Positions 57,713-64,000 of a stretch of 64,000 bases of DNA are shown here, piece after piece; within the stretch, counting starts at the first letter, position 1, and each line of letters begins with the position of its first letter. Origin of the DNA: Acinetobacter wuhouensis (lineage in GTDB: Bacteria > Pseudomonadota > Gammaproteobacteria > Pseudomonadales > Moraxellaceae). The position numbers were made by a program, and so were the translations under genes. The notes beneath the pieces are model-generated. The model ran no database searches. It was not told the origin of the DNA and saw only the letters and a program-made list of their open reading frames with translations. The stretch spans positions 3,100,001 to 3,164,000 of the forward strand of contig NZ_CP031716.1 of assembly GCF_001696605.3 (NCBI RefSeq), in the 5' to 3' direction.

Positions 57713-59326
57713 TTAAAGCCTCGACACCCCAAATCGAATTGGATTCGGTTCACGATGTTCAGCTTCATAAATAGTTTCCAATAAGAAGATCAAAACCTTA
57801 CGTGTATCTCGAGGGTCAATGATTCCATCATCATGCAACATGGCTGTGTTGAATAAAGCCGTGGATTGCTGTTCGAGTTTGGTAGCTGTACTTTGTTCTA
57901 AGAAATCCAACATTTGCTCATTCGGTTCCATTCCCGAAGCTTTTTGTTTTCCTTCCGCAACGATACGTAAAACTTTGCCTGCTTGCGCAGCACCCATCAC
58001 GGCGACATGCGAATTTGGCCATGCGAAAATGAATTGTGGTGATAATGGGCGTCCACACATTGCATAGTTGCCTGCCCCATACGACCCTGCGACGACAATT
58101 GAAATTTTCGGCACAGTGGTATTGGCAACGGCTTGAATCAACTTAGAACCATGTTTGATAATGCCGTTCTGTTCGGCATCTGTTCCCACCATAAAACCTG
58201 TCGTATTGTGTAAAAACAATAATGGACGTTTGGTCTGCTCACACAGGTGAATAAATTGTGCGGCTTTAGTTGCACCTTGTGGCGTGATCGGGCCATTATT
58301 GGTAATAATCCCGATATGTAAGCCGCCAATTTTCGCCCAACCACATACGGTTAAAGCATCATATTCAGACTTCACCTCAAAAAATTCAGAATCATCGACA
58401 ATACGTGCAATGACGTCTTTCATATCAAACGGTTGCTTCGGACTTGCAGGAATAATGCCTAGCAATTCTTCAGCAGAATAACGTGGTTCTTTATATTCAA
58501 GATTGAGATTTTTGGTCTGTTCTTTCCAATTTAAATGCTCAAAGACTTCACGGGCAATACGAATGCCATCAGCATCATTTTCAGCTAAAAACTCAGCTGT
58601 ACCTGCCACTTGTGCATGCATTTCTGCACCGCCCAATTCTTCTGCTGTTGCTACCTCACCTGTCGCAGCCAAAAGTAATGGGGGACCTGCCAAGAGCATT
58701 TCAGTTTGTTTCCGCACTGCAATCACATAGTCCGACAAGCCTGGTTGATAAGCACCGCCTGCTGTTGCATTACCATGTACCACAGACACTTGCGGTAAGC
58801 CTGCCGCAGACATACGTGCTTGATTGGCAAAGGTCATTCCACCTGCAGTAAAAACTTCGGCTGCATAATTTAAATTGGCTCCACCACTTTCGGTCAATGT
58901 CAGCATTGGTAATTTTTGTTCAAAGGCAATTTGCTGAATACGAAGCGTTTTTTGTACGCCCATTGGCGACATGGTTCCGCCTTTGATGGCACTATTACTC
59001 GCGGAAACTAAACAGCGGACACCACTGACGAAACCAATCCCTGAAATAATGCCACCGCCTGCATCTGAGCCATCTTTATCATCATGCATGCCATAGCCCA
59101 CCAAACCGCATAACTCCACGAATGGCGAATCAGCATCTAAAGCTAGACGTACACGTTCATGTGGTAGAATTTTGCCTTTCTTATCGAACTTTGGCTTTGC
59201 CGCATAAGACTTTTCAATGCTCTTATTTTGCACAGCACGAATTTCAGCAATCTGTGCAAGCAATGCTTCTTTATTCTGATTAAATTGCTCACTACCCACA
59301 GCAATTTCGGATTGGAGAATGCTCAT
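57713..59326 (-). CDS. atuC: geranyl-CoA carboxylase beta subunit (carboxyltransferase)
   Basis: 537 residues. Acyl-CoA carboxylase carboxyltransferase family: VRLALDADSPFVELCGLVGY, LTESGGANL, VVHGNATAGGAYQPGL, GGAEMHAQVAGTAEF, FLHNTTGFMVGTDAEQNG, GSYGAGNYAMCGR. Transfers CO2 from biotin of AtuF to geranyl-CoA. It is distinguished from methylcrotonyl carboxylase by neighbours only. The ATG follows GGGACGAAAAGAA. Confidence 0.86.
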   Translation of the reverse strand: MSILQSEIAVGSEQFNQNKEALLAQIAEIRAVQNKSIEKSYAAKPKFDKKGKILPHERVRLALDADSPFVELCGLVGYGMHDDKDGSDAGGGIISGIGFVSGVRCLVSASNSAIKGGTMSPMGVQKTLRIQQIAFEQKLPMLTLTESGGANLNYAAEVFTAGGMTFANQARMSAAGLPQVSVVHGNATAGGAYQPGLSDYVIAVRKQTEMLLAGPPLLLAATGEVATAEELGGAEMHAQVAGTAEFLAENDADGIRIAREVFEHLNWKEQTKNLNLEYKEPRYSAEELLGIIPASPKQPFDMKDVIARIVDDSEFFEVKSEYDALTVCGWAKIGGLHIGIITNNGPITPQGATKAAQFIHLCEQTKRPLLFLHNTTGFMVGTDAEQNGIIKHGSKLIQAVANTTVPKISIVVAGSYGAGNYAMCGRPLSPQFIFAWPNSHVAVMGAAQAGKVLRIVAEGKQKASGMEPNEQMLDFLEQSTATKLEQQSTALFNTAMLHDDGIIDPRDTRKVLIFLLETIYEAEHREPNPIRFGVSRL

Positions 59327-59380
59327 TTCTTTTCGTCCCTTTTTTTAATCCTTATTTTTCATCTTGCATTTGAATCGCAT

Positions 59381-60265
59381 TTAGTCCGCTTGATCCATCT
59401 GAGCTTTCAACACATCTGGAATAAAGGCACGATGGAATCCATTAAAAGAAACACTATTGGTCGCATCAGCAAGTGGATACATACGTGTGCCTAGCGATGC
59501 AGCACCATCAATACGGATGGTCATTCCTGAAATAAAACCCGCAGCTTCTGAAAGTAAATAGACAATCGCAGATGAAATTTCTGACTCCGTACCCATACGT
59601 TTGAGCGGAACATTACCTGCCAAACTTGGAATAATAAATTTGGCAAAATCACCCGTGTAATTATCCATGCCTGAGGAAATAATCCATCCTGGTGCAACAC
59701 AATTTACTCGAACACCTGAACGTCCCCATTCCACCGCAGCCGTTTTAGTCAGGTTATCCACACCTGAACGTGCTGCCCCTGAATGTCCCATGCCTGGCAT
59801 TCCGCCCCACATATCGGCTGCCATATTGACGATGCTACCGCCATTTTTCGCCATCCATTGGTTATAGGCTTCTTTCATCAGATAGAAAGTTGAATGTAAA
59901 TTGTTGCGAACCACGGCATCAAAACCATTGGCTGAAATACTTTCCAAATTTGATGGAAATTGCCCACCTGCGTTATTCACCAAACCATCTAACTTGCCAA
60001 ATTTTTCAATCACTTCGGCAATCATGTCTTTGACTTGTTGTTCGTCACGGTTATCACAGACGATAAAATGAACTTTGCCACCATCTTCTTGAATTTCTTT
60101 ACTGACATTTTCAAGCTTTTCAATTTTGCGCCCCGTGATCACCACTTGTGCGCCCAAAGCTGACAACTCATGTGCAGTACAACGACCAATTCCTGAGCCA
60201 CCACCTGTCACGATAATCACTTTGTCTTGAAAAGCATCTGATCTAAATATTGAGTGATATTGCAT
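59381..60265 (-). CDS. atuB: SDR family oxidoreductase of the terpene cluster
   Basis: 294 residues with VTGGGSGIGRCTAHEL, NNAGGQFPS and GHSGAARSGVDNLTKTAAVEW. In classical SDRs the catalytic motif is YxxxK; here the corresponding place reads GAARSGVDNL, as in 2,4-dienoyl-CoA reductase-like members without that Tyr. AtuB is thought to oxidise or reduce a terpene-derived acyl or alcohol intermediate; its exact step is not settled. It follows AtuA after two repeats. Confidence 0.8.
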   Translation of the reverse strand: MQYHSIFRSDAFQDKVIIVTGGGSGIGRCTAHELSALGAQVVITGRKIEKLENVSKEIQEDGGKVHFIVCDNRDEQQVKDMIAEVIEKFGKLDGLVNNAGGQFPSNLESISANGFDAVVRNNLHSTFYLMKEAYNQWMAKNGGSIVNMAADMWGGMPGMGHSGAARSGVDNLTKTAAVEWGRSGVRVNCVAPGWIISSGMDNYTGDFAKFIIPSLAGNVPLKRMGTESEISSAIVYLLSEAAGFISGMTIRIDGAASLGTRMYPLADATNSVSFNGFHRAFIPDVLKAQMDQAD

Positions 60266-60299
60266 TTTTTATTTCCAATTTGTGTTCTTTGAATTTCTT

Positions 60300-60389
60300 A
60301 AATCCCTCCCCTTGCGCAGTAATACTGCTCACCTTTGAAAAAGGGAGGAGTTCCCCTCTTTATTAAAGAGGGGCTAGGGGAGATTTTTT
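60300..60389. repeat. MITE-like repeat, first of a tandem pair
   Basis: Ends AAATCCCTCCCC and GGGGAGATTTTTT are inverted. Internal stems: GCAGTAATACTGC and CCTCTTTATTAAAGAGG. It is closely similar to the next element at 60416. Confidence 0.8.
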
Positions 60390-60415
60390 AGCTATATAAT
60401 AACATTTCAGTTAAT

Positions 60416-60500
60416 CATCCCTCCCCTTGCACAGTAATACTGCTCACCTTTTCCAAAGGGAGGAGTTCCCCCTTTATTAAAGGGGGTTAGGGGGATTTTA
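60416..60500. repeat. MITE-like repeat overlapping the end of atuA
   Basis: Left end ATCCCTCCCCTTGCAC, right end GGGGGTTAGGGGGATTTT. On the minus strand the right end reads AAAATCCCCCTAACCCCC, which gives atuA its last codons and stop. Confidence 0.82.
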
Positions 60501-62277
60501 AACTTGCAGGAATTTTCACCTTCATATCCAACAACTGCTGTGCAAAAGCCTTACCTTGCGGATCAATGCGTAAACTGGCAATTCCACCACCACCCAAAGC
60601 ATTTTCAAGCATGAAATTCAATGCATTAAAGCCTTCAATTTCATAACGAATCACCTTGCTTGTTTCAGGATTCAACACATGTTGCATATACTTCGCGACA
60701 TTTTCTTCCGTCAAATTGGCACGAATCCATGGTAAATATTCAGCCTTACGTGCAATCACCCCGATATTGCTGTGATTACCTTTATCGCCACTTCTCGCAT
60801 GGGCAATATCGACCAAAGCCACTTCGACTTCATCCCCTTTGAATAGAGCAACATCACCTACAGCAAGTTGGGTAAATGATTGGTCTGCTGAACCTTGAGG
60901 AATCTGCACGTTTTGACGCTGACCATTGATATCAATTTCAACATTCAGTTTTGATTTATCAACAAGGAAAGAGAAAAGTTTAATTACAGGTGAAGCTTTT
61001 GGACGACCACCGACAATGCCTGCCAATGCAGGCGCCATCCCTGTAGAAGCTTGCGCAATTTCAGAAGCAAAGAACATACACGCTTCTTTAAACATATGCT
61101 TCACTGCAATTTTCACCACAACTTCACGACTATCTAAATGTTTTGCATTTGCACCATAAGTACTTTCAATTCCAAGTATTTCAACTGATTTTTCTTGAAA
61201 TGGCGGGACTGAACGCAGTGCTAAAACACGTTCGCATTTCGTTAAAATTGCATCGGCAATGACTTGGGCTTTTTCAGGCGCTTCACGTCCTGCAATCAAG
61301 AAACTGACCAAGACCCGATAACCATCAGGATAAGTCGCACTGACTTTATATTGTTGCGTTGGCGCACGACCTTTTGTACCTGTCACCAAAACACGATCTT
61401 CACTGACTTGTTCTAATTTGACTTGGCTAAAATCAGCAGTCACATCAGGCAGTAAATAGGCTTGCGGATTGCCAATTTCATAAACAATTTGTTCAGCGAC
61501 TGTACCAACAGACACTAAACCACCTGTACCATTCGGTTTAGTCACAATGAATGAAGCATCTGCTTTCACTTCAACAATAGGAAAGCCCATATTGTCAAAA
61601 CCTTTAACCAAGCGCCAATCAGTAAAATTTCCACCCGTACATTGCGCGCCACATTCGATGATATGCCCTGCCAATGAACCTTGCGATAATTTATCGTAAT
61701 CATCTAAAGCCCATTGATATTCATGTAGTAATGGAGCAAGTACCACAGCGGAATCCACCACACGCCCTGTAATCACAATATCTGCACCTTGATCAAGCGC
61801 ATCACGAATTGGCACTGCACCAAGATAAGCATTACAACTTGCTAAATGACTTGGTAAATCCTCGCCATTAAACATTTCTTTAATATTTTGATTTTTTAAT
61901 TCAGCTTGGTTTGGCATCAGGTCATCACCTAAAACCACAGCCACTTTTAAATCCAAACCTTGAGATTCAATGACTTTTTGCAAAGCATCACGACATGCCA
62001 ATGGATTCACTCCACCTGCATTGCTGATCACTTTAATTTTTTTATCACTGATTTTTTTAAGTAATGGCGTCATCACACGGCTGACAAAATCGAGTGCATA
62101 ACCATGTTCAGGATTAGTCATCATGGCTTTTGCCATAATCGACATGGTAATTTCAGATAGATAATCAAAAACCAAGTAATTGATGTCAGACAAATGTACG
62201 AGCTGAAACGCTGCGGTATTGGTATCGCCCCAAAAGCCTGAAGCACACCCAATTTTGACTATACGCTGATCTTCCAT
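60487..62277 (-). CDS. atuA: AtuA family protein of acyclic terpene utilisation
   Basis: 596 residues. DUF1446/AtuA family: KIGCASGFWGDTNTAA at the start, VISNAGGVNPLACRDAL, GRVVDSAVVLAPLLHEY, CGAQCTGGNFTDW, and a C-terminal ferredoxin-like part (VEVALVDIAHARSGDKGNHS). AtuA is needed for citronellol/geraniol growth in Pseudomonas, but its reaction is unknown. The ATG follows GAGGTATAACA, and it is the first gene of the atu operon. The final residues (LKSP) come from the adjoining repeat. Confidence 0.9.
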   Translation of the reverse strand: MEDQRIVKIGCASGFWGDTNTAAFQLVHLSDINYLVFDYLSEITMSIMAKAMMTNPEHGYALDFVSRVMTPLLKKISDKKIKVISNAGGVNPLACRDALQKVIESQGLDLKVAVVLGDDLMPNQAELKNQNIKEMFNGEDLPSHLASCNAYLGAVPIRDALDQGADIVITGRVVDSAVVLAPLLHEYQWALDDYDKLSQGSLAGHIIECGAQCTGGNFTDWRLVKGFDNMGFPIVEVKADASFIVTKPNGTGGLVSVGTVAEQIVYEIGNPQAYLLPDVTADFSQVKLEQVSEDRVLVTGTKGRAPTQQYKVSATYPDGYRVLVSFLIAGREAPEKAQVIADAILTKCERVLALRSVPPFQEKSVEILGIESTYGANAKHLDSREVVVKIAVKHMFKEACMFFASEIAQASTGMAPALAGIVGGRPKASPVIKLFSFLVDKSKLNVEIDINGQRQNVQIPQGSADQSFTQLAVGDVALFKGDEVEVALVDIAHARSGDKGNHSNIGVIARKAEYLPWIRANLTEENVAKYMQHVLNPETSKVIRYEIEGFNALNFMLENALGGGGIASLRIDPQGKAFAQQLLDMKVKIPASLKSP

Positions 62278-62340
62278 TGTTATACCTCATTCGTCCCGAA
62301 CTTGTTTTCATTGTTGTGCATAAAATTTATACTTTAATCT

Positions 62341-62358
62341 ACCAAGCAAGCGCTTGGT
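62341..62358. promoter_or_regulatory. probable TetR operator in the atuA-atuR intergenic region
   Basis: ACCAAGC-AAGC-GCTTGGT is a near-perfect palindrome 64 bp from the atuA start and 86 bp from the TetR gene start. The spacing and half-sites suit TetR-family acyl-CoA regulators. Confidence 0.7.
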
Positions 62359-62443
62359 TTGTAAAGTGCAAAATGCTATGCTGAATTGGCAAATCTGTTA
62401 ATTTTCATGTCAAATGATCTTCTACCAAGGATGACAACCCACG

Positions 62444-63043
62444 ATGATTGCGACTTCGATCACTGAAATTGAACCTATTGCTTGTTTTGATGACAGCGCG
62501 CGTGGTCGTTTGTTATTGGGTGCTGCGTATTTGTTTCATAAGCAAGGTTATGCCAAAACCACAGTGAGAGAACTTGCAAATTTTATTGGAATTCAATCAG
62601 GTAGCTTATTTCATCATTTCAAAAGTAAAGATGATATTTTGGCGAATGTGATGCATGAAACCATTATTTATAATCATGCACGTTTGCTCGATGCGATCAA
62701 TCAAGGCAATCATCCTGAACAACAATTAAAAAATCTGATTAAAGCCGAATTGGTGTCGATCACAGGCGATACGGGTTCTGCGATGGCGGTTTTGGTTTAT
62801 GAATGGTTTGCGCTCTCTACAGAACGTCAGAATGAATTACTCAAGTTACGTAATGATTATGAAAATATTTGGCTCAATGTGATTGAAGAATTAAAAGTGT
62901 TGGGCAAAATTCAGCATGATGCTTTTATTTGGCGTAGATTGCTTGGTGGTGCAATTGCTTGGACAGTGACGTGGTATAGACCTGATGGAAAAATTTCTTT
63001 AGATGAATTGACTGAACATGTTTTGGATATGGCGTTAAAATGA
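62444..63043 (+). CDS. atuR: TetR family regulator of the terpene cluster
   Basis: 199 residues with an N-terminal helix-turn-helix (TVRELANFIGIQSGSLFHHFKSK) and a helical ligand domain. It is divergent from atuA, with the palindrome in the shared gap, as AtuR is in Pseudomonas, where it represses atuA-H. Its stop overlaps the following gene by ATGA. It may release DNA on binding terpenoyl-CoA; this is inferred. Confidence 0.83.
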   Translation: MIATSITEIEPIACFDDSARGRLLLGAAYLFHKQGYAKTTVRELANFIGIQSGSLFHHFKSKDDILANVMHETIIYNHARLLDAINQGNHPEQQLKNLIKAELVSITGDTGSAMAVLVYEWFALSTERQNELLKLRNDYENIWLNVIEELKVLGKIQHDAFIWRRLLGGAIAWTVTWYRPDGKISLDELTEHVLDMALK

Positions 63044-63534
63044 ATATTGTCTACTTAAGAAAACCAAAAATTTCAGACTTAAAAGAAATTGAATTGGCAT
63101 ATAAAAATAGCCAAGCACTACATCAACCTTGGACGTTTCCACCCATTGATTTTCAAAGTTATTTACAACAAGAAGGTCGATATTTTCTCTGCTTAAGTAA
63201 AACTCATCAAATTATTGGAACATTCAATATCTCTAATATTGTCCGTGGTTATTTTCATTCAGCCTATTTAGGTTACGAAATTTTTCATCCCTATCAAGGA
63301 AATGGCTATATGAAATTAGGGTTAAAATTATTATTGAATGAAGCCTTTCAAGTGATGAATTTGCATCGTTTAGAAGCCAATATACAACCTGAAAATATTG
63401 CATCAATTCGTCTTGTTGCAGGTGCAGGTTTTATCAAAGAAGGTTTTTCTAGACAGTATTTAAGAATTGGAGGTAAAGATTGGAAAGATCATGAACGATG
63501 GGCGATTATTAATGAAGATTGGAAAGAAACATAA
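63040..63534 (+). CDS. GNAT acetyltransferase (RimJ/RimL type)
   Basis: 164 residues. YLGYEIFHPYQGNGYMKLGL and NLHRLEANIQPENIASIRLVAGAGF are the RimJ/RimL-type acetyl-CoA and substrate motifs. Overlaps atuR by 4 bp, so both are made from one message. Substrate unknown, and no role in terpene catabolism is indicated. Confidence 0.85.
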   Translation: MNIVYLRKPKISDLKEIELAYKNSQALHQPWTFPPIDFQSYLQQEGRYFLCLSKTHQIIGTFNISNIVRGYFHSAYLGYEIFHPYQGNGYMKLGLKLLLNEAFQVMNLHRLEANIQPENIASIRLVAGAGFIKEGFSRQYLRIGGKDWKDHERWAIINEDWKET

Positions 63535-63887
63535 TGCTAATCAATCTAGTCATTTTAAAAGTCCAAGATATTGAACGAACTCGCCAATTTTATAGTCAGT
63601 TTGGATTGGTTTTCAAATCAGAACAACATGGAAATGGTCCTGAACATTATTCATGTAATCTCAATAGATTAATCTTTGAAATCTACCCTGCTTTGGATGA
63701 TCTCAGTAATTTAACGCAAAACATAAGATTAGGTTTTCAAGTCGAAAACCTATCCCAACTTTTTACAAATATCACAGATATAGAAAAAATTATTTCCCCA
63801 CTACAAAACACGCCTTTTGGATTTAGAGCTGTAATAAAGAATAATGATGGACATGTGATTGAATTTACTGAAATATCAAAACGCTAA
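63534..63887 (+). CDS. VOC (glyoxalase/bleomycin-resistance fold) protein
   Basis: 117 residues from ATG 63534, overlapping the GNAT stop (TAATG). Motif LINLVILKVQDIERTRQFYSQFGL and a C-terminal GHVIEFTEI fit the VOC fold with metal ligands. Enzymatic role unknown. The end overlaps the minus-strand dehydrogenase gene tail by 12 bp. Confidence 0.78.
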   Translation: MLINLVILKVQDIERTRQFYSQFGLVFKSEQHGNGPEHYSCNLNRLIFEIYPALDDLSNLTQNIRLGFQVENLSQLFTNITDIEKIISPLQNTPFGFRAVIKNNDGHVIEFTEISKR

Positions 63888-64000
63888 TTGCTTACTAATC
63901 AAATCTTTCATAATTTCCTCTGCACCACCACCAATCATATTCACCTTTACTTCACGGTAAATACGCTCAGATTTCGTACCTCGCATAAAGCCCATGCCAC
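63876..64000 (-). CDS. acyl-CoA dehydrogenase, C-terminal fragment at window edge
   Basis: The minus strand reads GMGFMRGTKSERIYREVK then VNMIGGGAEEIMKDLISKQ and stops at 63876. IGGGAEEIM is the C-terminal motif of acyl-CoA dehydrogenases. It continues beyond the window. Perhaps a second citronellyl/acyl-CoA dehydrogenase of the atu locus. Confidence 0.8.
   Translation of the reverse strand, partial: GMGFMRGTKSERIYREVKVNMIGGGAEEIMKDLISKQLAF

Noticed and set aside
53337..59326. Leucine degradation (liu) cluster
   Set aside because: The carboxylase, dehydrogenase and hydratase would fit, but atuA is present and no HMG-CoA lyase is seen, so the terpene cluster fits better.

Overview
The window is AT-rich chromosomal DNA that looks like Acinetobacter (Moraxellaceae, Gammaproteobacteria). 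The grounds are an OprB-type porin next to a membrane PQQ glucose dehydrogenase, the bioA-bioF-bioC-bioD order, the smc-zipA-ligA block, and type VI secretion VgrG and PAAR proteins of the Acinetobacter kind. I do not assign a species. I saw no rRNA, tRNA, CRISPR array or insertion sequence.

Layout. 1-3.6 kb: porin tail and gcd, closed by a UUCG-loop terminator. 3.6-8.5 kb: Nudix hydrolase, LtrA-like membrane protein, SnoaL-like protein, YegP-like protein and two unknowns. 8.5-13.4 kb: a biotin block on the minus strand (bioH-like, bioA, bioF, bioC, bioD, then an unknown ORF). 13.7-15 kb: periplasmic 1-Cys peroxiredoxin and an FtnA-type ferritin. 15.2-19.8 kb: Fur-type iron uptake locus (TonB receptor, two small membrane proteins, PepSY protein). 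20-29.7 kb: SDR reductase, an exported unknown, then GntR regulator, smc, zipA and ligA. 29.9-31.8 kb: PAAR, putative effector and two small membrane proteins. 31.8-40.3 kb: TauE, birA, coaX, MORN lipoprotein, hydrolase, ffh, CcsA-like protein and dusC. 40.3-46.6 kb: SseB-like protein, two related lipoproteins and a frameshifted vgrG with a C-terminal effector region. 46.8-53.2 kb: DoxX, isochorismatase-like hydrolase, GNAT, methyltransferase, hemolysin III, MFS transporter and rluA. 53.3-64 kb: an acyclic-terpene (geranyl/citronellyl-CoA) cluster atuF-E-D-C-B-A with divergent TetR, GNAT and VOC genes and the tail of another acyl-CoA dehydrogenase.

Connections. The window makes biotin (all late-pathway genes except bioB), attaches it (birA without a DNA-binding domain) and uses it (AtuF). 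Two separate type VI cargo modules each carry a protein with a His-Gly / Cys pair resembling caspase-like (clan CD) proteases, each followed by different candidate immunity genes. The vgrG module shows decay and turnover: a one-base frameshift, tandem lipoprotein paralogues, and a short LysM-like tail stranded between them.

Two kinds of interspersed repeat are present. One is a roughly 120-bp element, present twice in opposite orientation, that folds into three hairpins with compensated differences. The other is a set of short MITE-like elements, several lying between genes of the atu operon; one of these supplies the stop codon of atuA.
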